A stretch of DNA of 64,000 nucleotides, taken from Vagococcus sp. CY52-2 (lineage in GTDB: Bacteria; Bacillota; Bacilli; Lactobacillales; Vagococcaceae). Below, one piece after another: positions 25,374 to 34,276 of the stretch (position 1 is its first letter; every line of letters starts with the position of its first letter). Under the pieces are notes generated by a model. The model saw only the letters and a list, made by a program, of their open reading frames with translations. It made no database searches and was not told the origin of the DNA. Position numbers and translations under genes: made by a program. The DNA is taken from contig NZ_CP093384.1 in NCBI RefSeq assembly GCF_022655055.1, positions 372,001 to 436,000 on the forward strand. Reading direction: 5' to 3'.

Positions 25374-25889
25374 ATAGCAAAAGATAATATGGTGAATGAC
25401 GGCATTCGTGCAAGAGAACTACGTTTAATTGCAGTAGACGGAGAACAGCTAGGTGTTAAATCTAAAGTAGAAGCTTTAAGAATTGCTCAAGAAGCAAATC
25501 TTGATCTTGTTTTAGTATCACCAAATGCTAAACCACCAGTTGCAAAAATTATGGATTATGGAAAATTCCGTTTTGAGCAACAGAAAAAGGAACGCGAAGC
25601 CCGTAAAAAACAAAAAGTCATTAATGTGAAAGAGGTTCGTTTGAGCCCAACAATCGATGTCAATGATTTTAATACCAAATTGCGTAATGCGCGTAAATTC
25701 CTTGAAAAAGGTGATAAAGTGAAAGCTTCTATCCGATTTAAAGGTCGTGCGATTACCCATAAAGAAATTGGTCAGAACGTCTTAAATCGCTTAGCAGATG
25801 AAACAAGTGATATCTCAGTTGTTGAGCAAAAAGCGAAAATGGATGGTAGAAGTATGTTTATCATGCTTGCACCAAAAACAGATAAGTAG
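25374..25889 (+). CDS. infC: Translation initiation factor IF-3, probable AUA start
   Basis: IF-3 (171 aa from ATA 25374) keeps 30S subunits free and checks the start codon. The sequence [12 protein letters not shown] and the C-terminal domain are standard. The ribosome site GGAGGTG (25360-25366) is 7 nt from ATA 25374 but only 1 nt from an in-frame ATG at 25368. The downstream codons (GCA AAA GAT) line up with the AUU-started Bacillus infC. A non-canonical start that IF-3 itself rejects is the usual means of infC autoregulation, so I prefer ATA. Confidence 0.9.
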   Translation: MAKDNMVNDGIRARELRLIAVDGEQLGVKSKVEALRIAQEANLDLVLVSPNAKPPVAKIMDYGKFRFEQQKKEREARKKQKVINVKEVRLSPTIDVNDFNTKLRNARKFLEKGDKVKASIRFKGRAITHKEIGQNVLNRLADETSDISVVEQKAKMDGRSMFIMLAPKTDK

Positions 25890-25914
25890 GTAAGAATCTG
25901 AGGAGGAAAATAAC

Positions 25915-26115
25915 ATGCCAAAAATGAAAACACACCGTGGATTAGCAAAACGTGTAAAACGTACTGGTGGTGGAGGTCTTAAAAGACATCGTGCATTTAC
26001 TAGTCACCGTTTCCATGGAAAAACTAAAAAACAACGTCGTCAATTACGTCGTCCAGCAATGGTATCAAAAGGCGATTACAAACGTATTCGTCAACAATTG
26101 ACTCGCATGAAATAA
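25915..26115 (+). CDS. rpmI: 50S ribosomal protein L35
   Basis: This 66-aa protein has the typical [18 protein letters not shown] start and a very basic composition. It lies 25 bp after infC with GAGGAGG before the ATG. Confidence 0.98.
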   Translation: MPKMKTHRGLAKRVKRTGGGGLKRHRAFTSHRFHGKTKKQRRQLRRPAMVSKGDYKRIRQQLTRMK

Positions 26116-26181
26116 TTTTTAGTTCCTGATAATAGCTAAAAATATATATTGAAATAATGAACAACTCAAGGAGGAATTATC

Positions 26182-26541
26182 ATGGCACGTGTAAAAGGTG
26201 GAACAGTAACTCGCCAACGTCGTAAAAAAGTGCTTAAGTTAGCTAAAGGCTACTATGGCTCAAAACACACATTATATAAAACAGCAAAAGAACAAGTGAT
26301 GACTTCTTATACATACGCATTTAGAGATCGTCGTCAAACAAAACGTAACTTCCGTAAATTATGGATTGCTCGTATTAACGCAGCAGCTCGTATGAATGGT
26401 TTAAGTTATTCTAAATTCATGCATGGTTTAAAATTAGCAAACATTGATATGAACCGCAAAATGTTAGCTGATATTGCTATTCATGATGCAGAAGCATTTA
26501 CAACATTAGCTGACCAAGCAAAAGCTGCTTTAGCTAAATAA
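26182..26541 (+). CDS. rplT: 50S ribosomal protein L20
   Basis: This 119-aa protein ([16 protein letters not shown] ...) is needed for early 50S assembly and is the expected autoregulator acting on the infC leader. It is the last gene of the infC operon. The 66-bp gap after rpmI holds only the ribosome site AAGGAGG. Confidence 0.98.
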   Translation: MARVKGGTVTRQRRKKVLKLAKGYYGSKHTLYKTAKEQVMTSYTYAFRDRRQTKRNFRKLWIARINAAARMNGLSYSKFMHGLKLANIDMNRKMLADIAIHDAEAFTTLADQAKAALAK

Positions 26542-26552
26542 TAAGAGTTATT

Positions 26553-26586
26553 AATCTAGAGAATGTATGTTTTCTAGATTTTTTAT
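26553..26586 (+). terminator. rplT terminator
   Basis: An 11-bp stem (26553-26563 with 26570-26580, one G-T pair) is followed by TTTTAT. Confidence 0.8.
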
Positions 26587-26589
26587 ATG

Positions 26590-26640
26590 AAAAACACATG
26601 TTTTTTAGGTGAGATAAATCTAAAAAGCATGTGTTTTTTT
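26590..26640 (-). terminator. fbp terminator
   Basis: A long interrupted stem (AAAAACACATG 26590-26600 with 26628-26638, continued by 26602-26608 with 26620-26626) gives an A-to-T-rich terminator for the minus-strand fbp and may also back up rplT. Confidence 0.75.
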
Positions 26641-26641
26641 A

Positions 26642-28561
26642 TTAATAGTTTAAATAATTCAATAGTTTATTTAGGTCATTGATTTGTTCTTGTAAACTTG
26701 CTCCAATAGTCGTATCTCTTACGTATTTTCTATCCACAGGTCTATCCACAATTCGTTTGACTGAAGCAATATCATCGTTTTGTAAAATAACTTCTTCTAT
26801 AGAGGAAAAAGGTTTATGAGCAACTAATTGCATGCCGTAAGAATTATATAAAAGAGTATATCCGGCGATACCGGTTGTTTTTTGATAAGGTTTTGAAAAT
26901 CCTCCATCGATTACTAACATTTTTCCTCCTGCTTTAATAGGTGTTTCTCCCTTAATCTCTTTAACAGGAGTATGACCATTTATAAGGTGGCTATCTTTCT
27001 TGTTTAGACCAAATTCAGAAAGAATAAAAGAAATCGTTTCTTGATTCTCTCTAAGTTTATAATAAGCATTTTTTTCTTCTATGTGAGTTTCCTTGTCTTT
27101 AATGAAATATCGTTCAAAAGTAGTCATTTCTTTTTTTCCGAATAATGACGAATTTTCTCCTGACCATAAATACCAAAGTAAATCTGTGTCGATATCGTTA
27201 TGACTATGTGGATTAGCGTAAGCTCTTCTTAAGCTGGTTTCAAAAAAATCTAATAGATATTTCCCTTTATACGCGTGTCCGTTGATATGGAAAGCTTTTA
27301 ATGAACCATCTTGGTTTAAAGGAACGCAACCGTGAATAAGCAAGTTATCATTGTAGACCAGGTACATATTTCCTCTTCTTACTAAAAAATCAGTATGGCG
27401 TTTTAATTTTTCTGAATGGATAAAGTTATGCATTAAACGTTCAATAATATCTTCTTCTTCCAATGTTAATTTAGTGGGATTATTAGGATCTACTGTCATG
27501 AAACAGGTGTTGGTTAAAGTATACTTTTTTCCTTTTAGGTGAACCGATAAGTCAGTGTAGTCGACAGTTGTTAAAAATTTTCTATGATCCATATTAAACT
27601 CTTGTCGCCTAGAAACCAATTGTTCCTCTAATTTGAATTGTAAAATAGCGGCTGCTTGATGTATTTTGGTTGTCTCTAACAGCTCTTCTTTTGAAGATAT
27701 CGTTTCAGGTATTGTTTTCGGTTGAAATACTGGATTATCTAGGTAGTACTTTTCTGCATAAGTCAGTAACGGTCGTAAGTTGATACCATAAGTATCTTCA
27801 ATAATATCTAAGTTATTATATCTTGCTGAAATGCGAATGATATTCATCATACAAATAGGAGAACCTGCTGCTGCACCAATCCAAATGATGTCATGATTTC
27901 CCCATTGTATATCGACTGAATGGTAATTCATTAAAGCGTCAATAATTTTATCTGGTGCAGGTCCTCTATCATATATATCGCCGACAACGTGTAAATGGTC
28001 TATAACTAAACGTTGGATAGTGTAACACAGGTCAATAATTAAAGCGTTCCCTTGTTTGAGCGTCAAAATATTAGAAATGATTTGATTATAATATTCTGCT
28101 TTATCAGCATTAGTTTTTACTTGATAAAGTAGCTCCTCAATGATATATGAAAAACGTTTTGGTAAAGATTTTCTTAATTTTGAGCGAGTATATTTACTCG
28201 CACTAAATTTTATTAAACGAATTAATTGATCAATTGTTTGTCTATACCAATTAGCGTTAATTTGTTTTTCAAGATGTTTTAATTTTTCCTCGGGATAATA
28301 AATAAGTGAAGCAAGGTTCTGTTTTTCATTAAAAGTTAATTCATTATTAAAGACATCATTTATTTTTTCTTTTACATTACCCGATCCATTTCTTAATAAA
28401 TGTTGGAAAGCATTGAACTCCCCATGTAAATCACTAACAAAGTGTTCAGTGCCTTTTGGTAAGTTTTGAATCGCTTTCAAATTTATGATTTCGCTAATAA
28501 TGTTTTCTTCATTTTCATACTGTTTATAAAGTAAATCAAGATATTTATTTTGTTCTATCAT
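26642..28561 (-). CDS. fbp: Fructose-1,6-bisphosphatase, class III
   Basis: This 639-aa gluconeogenic phosphatase is of the Firmicute-specific class III, built on a metallophosphoesterase fold. Metal and phosphate motifs are visible: VSDLHGEFNAF, GDIYDRGPAPDKI, QWGNHDIIWIGAA and NGHTPVKEIKG, followed by VIDGGFSKPYQ. Length is near that of Bacillus Fbp. It is monocistronic on the minus strand. Confidence 0.96.
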   Translation of the reverse strand: MIEQNKYLDLLYKQYENEENIISEIINLKAIQNLPKGTEHFVSDLHGEFNAFQHLLRNGSGNVKEKINDVFNNELTFNEKQNLASLIYYPEEKLKHLEKQINANWYRQTIDQLIRLIKFSASKYTRSKLRKSLPKRFSYIIEELLYQVKTNADKAEYYNQIISNILTLKQGNALIIDLCYTIQRLVIDHLHVVGDIYDRGPAPDKIIDALMNYHSVDIQWGNHDIIWIGAAAGSPICMMNIIRISARYNNLDIIEDTYGINLRPLLTYAEKYYLDNPVFQPKTIPETISSKEELLETTKIHQAAAILQFKLEEQLVSRRQEFNMDHRKFLTTVDYTDLSVHLKGKKYTLTNTCFMTVDPNNPTKLTLEEEDIIERLMHNFIHSEKLKRHTDFLVRRGNMYLVYNDNLLIHGCVPLNQDGSLKAFHINGHAYKGKYLLDFFETSLRRAYANPHSHNDIDTDLLWYLWSGENSSLFGKKEMTTFERYFIKDKETHIEEKNAYYKLRENQETISFILSEFGLNKKDSHLINGHTPVKEIKGETPIKAGGKMLVIDGGFSKPYQKTTGIAGYTLLYNSYGMQLVAHKPFSSIEEVILQNDDIASVKRIVDRPVDRKYVRDTTIGASLQEQINDLNKLLNYLNY

Positions 28562-28702
28562 ATAATCTAAACCTTTTCTTTTTACCTTAATAGTAGTCTA
28601 TCATACATTATTAGTCAATATATACCAATTAGTAAAAAATACCTAATTGTCAAACGATAAAAAAATTTGTATAATTTGTAAGGATGGGGTAGGTGATAAA
28701 AA

Positions 28703-29404
28703 ATGAGAAATGAAATGATGTATCGTCCAGTTTTAAAAGATGAAATAATAGAATTACTTAGGCATAGACAACCGGAAATGAGCGGTAAAGTAGGAAAAGT
28801 CCAAGAAGAAGCTAAAGAAACAGGAGTACCAGTTATTCCAAATGAAACAGCGACGTTTTTACGATTTTTCTTAAAACAAATTAAAGCAAAAAATGTTTTG
28901 GAAATTGGCACTGCTATTGGTTTTTCTGCTAGTTTGATGATAGAGGCTATGGGAAAAGATAGTCATGTGACGACGATTGACCGATTTGACGTTATGATTA
29001 GGCGAGCAAAGAATACATTTGAACAATTAGAAATTGAAGATCAAGTAACTTTACTAGAAGGTGACGCAAAAGATTTATTAGGAACTCTTGATGAGCCATA
29101 TGATTTTATATTTATGGATAGTGCAAAATCAAAGTATATTGAGTTTTTACCAGAATGTTTAAGGTTAGTAAAAACAGGTGGCGTGATTATGATCGATGAC
29201 GTATTTCAAGCGGGAACAGTCATGCATGATATAAAGGATATACCTAAGAGCCAGCGAACTATTTATCGAAAATTAAATCAATTATATGATACCGTACTAG
29301 GAAATGAAGACTTATCTGTCACGATTCTTCCCTTAGGAGATGGCGTGTTAATGATTTCAAAAGAAGTGGATAATGTACACTTAAAAAGTGACAAGGGAAT
29401 GTGA
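28703..29404 (+). CDS. trmR: SAM-dependent O-methyltransferase, TrmR/YrrM-like
   Basis: This 233-aa class I methyltransferase of the catechol-O-methyltransferase type has SAM-binding VLEIGTAIGFSA near residue 72 and MIDDVFQAGTV with metal-ligand acidic residues. The closest characterised relative is TrmR (YrrM), which methylates 5-hydroxyuridine at tRNA position 34 to 5-methoxyuridine in Bacillus subtilis. That specific role is inferred by resemblance. A small-molecule O-methyltransferase cannot be excluded, since the usual yrr neighbours are not here. Confidence 0.75.
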   Translation: MRNEMMYRPVLKDEIIELLRHRQPEMSGKVGKVQEEAKETGVPVIPNETATFLRFFLKQIKAKNVLEIGTAIGFSASLMIEAMGKDSHVTTIDRFDVMIRRAKNTFEQLEIEDQVTLLEGDAKDLLGTLDEPYDFIFMDSAKSKYIEFLPECLRLVKTGGVIMIDDVFQAGTVMHDIKDIPKSQRTIYRKLNQLYDTVLGNEDLSVTILPLGDGVLMISKEVDNVHLKSDKGM

Positions 29405-29428
29405 TAGAGTCACATTCCTTATTTTTTA
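29396..29428 (+). terminator. trmR terminator overlapping the stop codon
   Basis: The stem GGAATGTGA / TCACATTCC (29396-29404 with 29410-29418) includes the TGA stop codon at its end and is followed by TTATTTTTTATT. Confidence 0.8.
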
Positions 29429-29431
29429 TTA

Positions 29432-29472
29432 AAATAAAAAACCCAACTGATAAATAAATTAACAGTTGGGTT
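29432..29472 (-). terminator. tRNA-Arg terminator
   Basis: A 10-bp stem (AACCCAACTG 29440-29449 with 29463-29472), read on the minus strand, is followed by TTTTTATTTT. Confidence 0.8.
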
Positions 29473-29479
29473 AAATAAC

Positions 29480-29552
29480 GTCGCAGGAGGGATTCGAACC
29501 CCCGACCGTTCGCTTAGAAGGCGAATGCTCTATCCAGCTGAGCTACTGCGAC
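29480..29552 (-). tRNA. tRNA-Arg (anticodon TCT)
   Basis: The 73-nt cloverleaf on the minus strand has acceptor stem GTCGCAG/CTGCGAC, the D-arm sequence GCTCAGCTGGATAGAGC, the anticodon loop CTTCTAA giving TCT (reads AGA), and GGTTCGAATCC in the T-arm. CCA is not encoded. It is a single gene with its own promoter and terminator. Confidence 0.97.
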
Positions 29553-29593
29553 TGAATGAATAAGTAGTATTGGTTGTTTCAAACAACAGAATA

Positions 29594-29622
29594 ATCATAA
29601 ACAATTTTCACAGGATAGTCAA
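29594..29622 (-). promoter_or_regulatory. tRNA-Arg promoter
   Basis: On the minus strand: TTGACT (29622-29617), 17 bp, TATGAT (29599-29594), about 41 bp upstream of the tRNA. Confidence 0.8.
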
Positions 29623-29717
29623 CTGTTTTTTTATAAAAATTTATTTTTTAAAAAAACCTATGTAAAAGGAAAAACAGAAGAAAAAATGGATGATAAACAA
29701 ACGGAATTTTAAAAAAC

Positions 29718-29748
29718 TAGACAAAAAGTAGAAGTATGATGTATACTT
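29718..29748 (+). promoter_or_regulatory. Promoter and palindromic operator of the TetR gene
   Basis: TAGACA (29718-29723), 18 bp, TATACT (29742-29747). The perfect palindrome AAGTAT-GATGT-ATACTT (29732-29748) covers the -10, the arrangement expected for autorepression by a TetR protein. Confidence 0.6.
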
Positions 29749-29822
29749 ACAAAAGTATTGTTGATATTATGGGGAAATTAAACAATATAACAATTAATTT
29801 ATGTGTAAGGGGAATATACAAT

Positions 29823-30437
29823 ATGGGGAAAATCGATCCACGAGTCATTAAAACTCGTAAAAAATTAAGACAAGCTTTTCTAGATTTGTTAAAAACACGT
29901 AGTTTGAGTGAAATGAACATCAAAGATTTAACAAATCAAGCAGGTGTTACTAGAGGTACTTTTTATTTACATTATCGAGATAAAGATACATTTATTGAAA
30001 CCATTATGGAAGAAATCATTGAAGATTTCTATGAATCAGTGGTGGAGTACATTCCTTATCAAGGTGATGAAGAAAAACAAATTCCACGAATTGTTTTAGA
30101 TCGTGTGTTTGCTTATATTGGTAACTCACCAGAATTTTTTGTTACGTTACTAAATGAAAACGATGCAGAAGATTACCGCGTATTATTTAGTGAACGTTTA
30201 TATGACTACGTATTAGCTCATGTGAACTATGGTAACTCTATCCCAGTTAGAAAAATGCCAAAAGAATTGGTAAATAACTTTGTTGTATACTCGTTGCTAG
30301 GTATTTCAAATGCGTGGGTTAGTGAAGGTCAGATTTACGCGAATCATTATATTGCCGCAATGGTATCAAAAATGTATCGCTCTGAATTGTTTATTGAAGT
30401 TGGGTTGTCCGACTTTTTTGTATCTGAAACACTCTAA
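29823..30437 (+). CDS. TetR/AcrR-family transcriptional regulator
   Basis: This 204-aa regulator has an N-terminal HTH (about residues 24-50, NIKDLTNQAGVTRGTFYLHY) and a helical ligand-binding domain similar in layout to TetR_C-type regulators of unknown ligand. I start at ATG 29823, about 10 nt after AAGGGG; the frame from 29736 runs through the promoter and is rejected. No target operon adjoins it: neighbours are a tRNA and the ribosomal rplU operon. It may act only on itself and on distant genes. Confidence 0.85.
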   Translation: MGKIDPRVIKTRKKLRQAFLDLLKTRSLSEMNIKDLTNQAGVTRGTFYLHYRDKDTFIETIMEEIIEDFYESVVEYIPYQGDEEKQIPRIVLDRVFAYIGNSPEFFVTLLNENDAEDYRVLFSERLYDYVLAHVNYGNSIPVRKMPKELVNNFVVYSLLGISNAWVSEGQIYANHYIAAMVSKMYRSELFIEVGLSDFFVSETL

Positions 30438-30442
30438 TTTAT

Positions 30443-30490
30443 AGAGAATGGTCAAAAGTTATTGACCGTTCTCTTTTTTTTTGGTAGAAT
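30443..30490 (+). promoter_or_regulatory. tetR terminator overlapping the rplU promoter
   Basis: A 13-bp stem (30443-30455 with 30462-30474, one T-G pair) followed by a run of T ends the tetR transcript. The 3' arm supplies TTGACC (30462-30467), which with a 17-bp spacer and TAGAAT (30485-30490) forms the promoter of the L21 leader. Confidence 0.75.
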
Positions 30491-30504
30491 GTTAATGTTG
30501 TATT

Positions 30505-30600
30505 TGTGTGCACCACAACTACAACCGCACGAAACAAGTATTAAGAACGCAAGTCGCTTGTAACGGCGAGTCTAAGTATAGAAGAAGGAGGTGCGGAACA
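30505..30600 (+). ncRNA. Ribosomal protein L21 leader
   Basis: The region from about GTGTGCACCACAACTACAAC to AAGGAGGTGCGG fits the conserved L21 leader found before rplU in Firmicutes, with a GTGCACC/GGTGC-type closing helix. It likely lets L21 repress its own operon. Confidence 0.75.
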
Positions 30601-30603
30601 AAC

Positions 30604-30912
30604 ATGTACGCTATTGTAAAAACTGGTGGAAAACAAGTTAAAGTAGAAGTAGGTCAAGCCATTTACGTTGAAAAATTAGACGTAGAAGCTGGCGGTAAAG
30701 TTGTGTTTGATGAAGTCGTTTTAGTAGGTGGAGAATCAACAAAAGTTGGAACACCACTTGTTGAAGGAGCAACTGTTGAAGGAACTGTTGAAAAACAAGG
30801 AAAACAAAAGAAAGTTGTCACTTACAAATATAAACCTAAAAAAGACAGTCATCGTAAACAAGGTCATCGTCAACCTTATACAAAAGTTATGATTGAAGCA
30901 ATTAATGCCTAA
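30604..30912 (+). CDS. rplU: 50S ribosomal protein L21
   Basis: This 102-aa L21 starts [17 protein letters not shown] and ends with the basic [17 protein letters not shown] segment. A longer frame upstream only reads through the leader RNA. AAGGAGGTG precedes the start. First gene of rplU-prp-rpmA. Confidence 0.98.
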   Translation: MYAIVKTGGKQVKVEVGQAIYVEKLDVEAGGKVVFDEVVLVGGESTKVGTPLVEGATVEGTVEKQGKQKKVVTYKYKPKKDSHRKQGHRQPYTKVMIEAINA

Positions 30913-30928
30913 TTTTTAGAAAGTAGGT

Positions 30929-31282
30929 ATGCTTGTGATACAGGCTAAATTTAAGCAAACTGAGACCGGTGACTTTTTATCATTTGAAATGGATGGACAT
31001 GCTGAATCAGGTCCTTATGGATACGACATAGTGTGTGCAGCAGCATCTGCTTTGTCAATTAATACGATAAATAGTATTAACGAACTAGCAGACTATATGC
31101 CCATTTATGAAATGGAGTCAGGATATCTTTATTTTGAAAGATTGGATTCTTTATCAGATAAACAAATTGATATAACAAATTTATTGGTTCACAGTTTATT
31201 AATTGGGCTACGCTCAATTGAAGCTGATAATCAAGCATTTATACAAGTTAAACTCAGTCAAGGAGGTGCAAATCCATGTTAA
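30929..31282 (+). CDS. prp: Ribosomal-processing cysteine protease Prp
   Basis: This 117-aa protease removes the N-terminal extension of L27. Catalytic His24 (GHAES) and Cys36 (DIVCAAAS) are both present. It sits between rplU and rpmA, as in other Firmicutes, and its last codons overlap the rpmA start by 7 bp, so it is made together with its substrate. Confidence 0.94.
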   Translation: MLVIQAKFKQTETGDFLSFEMDGHAESGPYGYDIVCAAASALSINTINSINELADYMPIYEMESGYLYFERLDSLSDKQIDITNLLVHSLLIGLRSIEADNQAFIQVKLSQGGANPC

Positions 31283-31560
31283 AAATGAATTTACAATTAT
31301 TCGCCCATAAAAAAGGTGGAGGTTCTACTACTAACGGTCGTGACTCAAGATCAAAACGTTTAGGTGCTAAACGTGCTGATGGTCAAACTGTATCAGGTGG
31401 ATCAATTTTATACCGTCAACGCGGAACAAAAATTTATCCAGGTGAAAATGTTGGTCGTGGTGGAGATGATACATTGTATGCAAAAGTGGACGGAGTTGTT
31501 CGTTTCGAACGCAAAGGTCGCGAAAAAACACAAGTATCAGTTTATCCAGTGGCTAAATAA
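31276..31560 (+). CDS. rpmA: 50S ribosomal protein L27 with Prp-cleaved N-terminal extension
   Basis: This 94-aa precursor has the N-terminus MLKMNLQLF followed by [12 protein letters not shown]. The LQLF/A junction is the Prp cleavage site, so mature L27 begins at Ala10. The uncleaved form is expected to block the ribosomal peptidyl-transferase region. It ends the rplU operon. Confidence 0.97.
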   Translation: MLKMNLQLFAHKKGGGSTTNGRDSRSKRLGAKRADGQTVSGGSILYRQRGTKIYPGENVGRGGDDTLYAKVDGVVRFERKGREKTQVSVYPVAK

Positions 31561-31571
31561 TTAAAACTCTA

Positions 31572-31608
31572 AAGCAGCTTATTCGTTGGGATAAGTTGCT
31601 TTTTTATT
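31572..31608 (+). terminator. rpmA terminator
   Basis: A 13-bp stem with two G-T pairs (31572-31584 with 31589-31601), loop GTTG, is followed by TTTTTATTTT. Confidence 0.85.
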
Positions 31609-31678
31609 TTGTTTGATTTTATTTCCTTGATAAGTTTGTTATAATAAAAAGTAGCATAATGAAAAGAGGGCGACGTAA

Positions 31679-32743
31679 ATGATGGAACGTGTAGAAAAAT
31701 TACGAAGTAAAATGGTGGAACGTGGAATAGATAGTTTTTTAATTACAAATTCATATAATTTAAGATATTTAACAGGCTTTACTGGAACAACAGGTATTGC
31801 GTTAATCACTCTAGACAAAGCATATTTTATTACAGACTTCAGATACACTGAACAAGCAAGTGAACAATGTGTAGGATATGAAATTGTTAAAAATGTTGAA
31901 CCAGCTTTTAATGTTGCTGCTGATCTAGTGAATCAATCTAAAGTTCAAAATATGGCATTTGAAGAACAAACAGTATCGTTTTTCCAATACACTGTGTTAG
32001 AAGAATTAGTAGATGTTGATTTAATACCAGTAACAGGAGTGATTGAAACTTTACGTGAAGTAAAAGATATCGCTGAGATTGAAACCATTCGTAAAGCTTG
32101 TCAAATTGCTGATGCTGCCTTTGAACATATTTTAACTTACATCAAACCTGGAATGACTGAAATACAAGTAGCAAATGAATTAGACTTTTATATGAGAAGT
32201 TTAGGAGCAAGTGGTGTATCATTTGATACAATTGTCGCAAGTGGATTACGTTCAGCTATGCCACATGGTGTTGCAAGTGATAAAGTTATCGAAGTTGGCG
32301 ATTTTATTACGATTGATTTTGGTTGTTATTATAATGGGTATGTTTCTGATATGACAAGAACGATTTCTTTAGGTGAACCAAGTGAAAAATTGAAAGAAAT
32401 CTATCAAATTGTTAAAGAAGCACAACAATTGGTTTTGGATACAGCTAAGCCAGGTATGACTGGTATAGAATTAGATGCAGTAGCAAGGGATTATATTGCT
32501 GAAAAAGGATATGGTGATGCTTTTGGTCATTCAACAGGACATGGAATTGGTTTAGAAATTCATGAAGGACCAAATGTTTCTAAATTAGCTGAAAAAATGT
32601 TTGTTCCAGGAAATGTTATCACAAATGAACCAGGAATTTATTTGCCAGGAATTGGTGGGGTTCGAATTGAAGATGATATGTTAGTGACAGAAGATGGTAT
32701 TGACCGATTGACACATTCTCCAAAAGAGCTTATTATTTTATAG
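31679..32743 (+). CDS. Xaa-Pro aminopeptidase, M24 family (YqhT-like)
   Basis: This 354-aa metallopeptidase removes residues preceding proline. The creatinase-like N-terminal domain (about 1-125) precedes the pita-bread catalytic domain with metal ligands in DFGCYYNGYVSDMTRT, HSTGHGIGLEIHE, NEPGIY and GVRIEDD. Placement directly before efp matches Bacillus yqhT-efp. An ATG three bases later (31682) is an equally good start. Confidence 0.93.
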   Translation: MMERVEKLRSKMVERGIDSFLITNSYNLRYLTGFTGTTGIALITLDKAYFITDFRYTEQASEQCVGYEIVKNVEPAFNVAADLVNQSKVQNMAFEEQTVSFFQYTVLEELVDVDLIPVTGVIETLREVKDIAEIETIRKACQIADAAFEHILTYIKPGMTEIQVANELDFYMRSLGASGVSFDTIVASGLRSAMPHGVASDKVIEVGDFITIDFGCYYNGYVSDMTRTISLGEPSEKLKEIYQIVKEAQQLVLDTAKPGMTGIELDAVARDYIAEKGYGDAFGHSTGHGIGLEIHEGPNVSKLAEKMFVPGNVITNEPGIYLPGIGGVRIEDDMLVTEDGIDRLTHSPKELIIL

Positions 32744-32780
32744 ATAATTCATGTGAAAAATAGTATTTTAGGAGGCCGTT

Positions 32781-33338
32781 ATGATATCAGTTAATGATTT
32801 AAAAACAGGCTTAACAATTGAAGTAGATGGTAATATTTATCGTGTCATTGAATTTCAACATGTTAAACCAGGAAAAGGTGCAGCGTTTGTTCGAACAAAA
32901 TTAAAAAATTTACGAAATGGAAATACTGCTGAAAAAACATTTCGTGGTGGAGAAAAAGTCGCAAAAGCTCAAATAGATAATAAAAAAATGCAATATCTTT
33001 ATGAATCTGGAGGCAGTTATGTCTTTATGGATATGGATACTTATGAGCAACTAGAGTTACCACAAGAACAGATAGCAGAAGAATTAAATTACTTATTGGA
33101 AAATAGCGAATGTCATATTATGATGTATGGAACAGAAACTATTGGAATAAATCTTCCAAATACGGTAGAATTAGAAGTCAAAGAAACAGAGCCAGGAATT
33201 AAAGGAGATACATCATCAGGGGGATCAAAACCTGCTGTTATGGAAACAGGGTTAGTTGTCCAAGTACCATTCTTTATTAATGCTGGTGACCGTTTGATTA
33301 TTAATACAACTGATGGGTCATATGTTTCTCGTGCATAG
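32781..33338 (+). CDS. efp: Translation elongation factor P
   Basis: This 185-aa EF-P relieves ribosome stalling at polyproline. The conserved loop [12 protein letters not shown] carries Lys32, the residue modified in several Firmicutes. The three domains are complete, ending DGSYVSRA. It follows the Xaa-Pro peptidase by 37 bp with AGGAGG before the ATG. Confidence 0.98.
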   Translation: MISVNDLKTGLTIEVDGNIYRVIEFQHVKPGKGAAFVRTKLKNLRNGNTAEKTFRGGEKVAKAQIDNKKMQYLYESGGSYVFMDMDTYEQLELPQEQIAEELNYLLENSECHIMMYGTETIGINLPNTVELEVKETEPGIKGDTSSGGSKPAVMETGLVVQVPFFINAGDRLIINTTDGSYVSRA

Positions 33339-33362
33339 TGATAAACTAAAGGAGGAAGTTTA

Positions 33363-33791
33363 ATGTCAGAAAATAAAAATTTGGTATTAAGTAACCAAAA
33401 TCAAGCGATTGATGGAGAAATTGTCGTTGCTCCTGAAGTCATAGAAGTTATTGTTGGTATTGCTGCATCCAAAGTATCTGGTGTTTATGGTATGCGCGGT
33501 AACTTAGCATCTAACGTTGCTGAACTGTTTGGAAGTTCTGTTCATGACAAAGGTGTGTATTTAACAAATGATGCTGGCAAGATTAAAATTGACCTGTATT
33601 GCTTCTTGAATTATGGTGTATCAGTGCCTAAAACAGCTATTGATATGCAAGAAAAGGTGAAACAACAGGTTCTTTATATGACAGATTTAGAGATAGCAGA
33701 AGTAAATGTCCATGTTGTTGGCGTTGTTCCTGAAAAAACAACATTGCCAGATTTAAATGAATTATTTGATTCAGAAGATGAGGAAGATTAG
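33363..33791 (+). CDS. Asp23/Gls24 family envelope stress-response protein (YqhY-like)
   Basis: This 142-aa protein has the DUF322 fold typical of Asp23/Gls24 (EVIEVIVGIAASKVSGVYGM; TAIDMQEKVKQQVLYMTDLEI). It matches the yqhY gene of Bacillus in position between efp and nusB. YqhY has been linked to control of acetyl-CoA carboxylase; that role here is inference. The C-terminus is acidic (ELFDSEDEED). Confidence 0.9.
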   Translation: MSENKNLVLSNQNQAIDGEIVVAPEVIEVIVGIAASKVSGVYGMRGNLASNVAELFGSSVHDKGVYLTNDAGKIKIDLYCFLNYGVSVPKTAIDMQEKVKQQVLYMTDLEIAEVNVHVVGVVPEKTTLPDLNELFDSEDEED

Positions 33792-33792
33792 A

Positions 33793-34236
33793 GTGGGATT
33801 AACAAGACACCAATTAAGAGAAGTAGCTTTTCAAACAATTTTTTCAATGATGTATCAAGAAGATGCTGCAATTATTGATTCCATTAGTTATACACTATCA
33901 CTAATGGATGAGAGTTTTGAGTTAGAGGAAGAAGATTTAGTGATTCCTACTTATTTAGAAGTGGTTGTAACTGGGATTACGGAAAAACAAGACATACTTG
34001 ACGAAGTGATTGAAAAACATTTGAAAGGATGGAAAATTAATCGTTTAGCTAAAGCTGATTTGATTATTTTACGTCTAGCCATTTTTGAAATGCTATATTT
34101 AAAAGATATACCTAACAAAGTATCATTGAATGAGGCGCTTGAATTAGCTAAAACGTATAGCGATGACGAATCGAAACGTTTTATTAATGGTGTTTTGTCA
34201 TCAGTATTAGAAGATATAGAAACAGAAACTGTTTAA
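33793..34236 (+). CDS. nusB: Transcription antitermination factor NusB
   Basis: This 147-aa NusB starts at GTG 33793 and reads VGLTRHQLREVAFQTIF, aligning with the usual NusB start. GAGGAAG within the end of the previous gene is the ribosome site. With NusE (S10) it binds boxA in rRNA leaders. A 12-codon longer frame exists but overlaps the upstream gene and is not needed. Confidence 0.94.
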   Translation: MGLTRHQLREVAFQTIFSMMYQEDAAIIDSISYTLSLMDESFELEEEDLVIPTYLEVVVTGITEKQDILDEVIEKHLKGWKINRLAKADLIILRLAIFEMLYLKDIPNKVSLNEALELAKTYSDDESKRFINGVLSSVLEDIETETV

Positions 34237-34240
34237 TCAT

Positions 34241-34276
34241 AAAAGACAAAAAGATTAATTTCTTTTTGTCTTTTTA
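34241..34276 (+). terminator. nusB terminator
   Basis: A perfect 14-bp stem (34241-34254 with 34261-34274), loop TTAATT, ends in a T-run. Confidence 0.85.

Noticed and set aside
30508-30603. N-terminal extension of rplU through the upstream leader
   Set aside because: L21 begins at [11 protein letters not shown]; the upstream frame translates the leader RNA.
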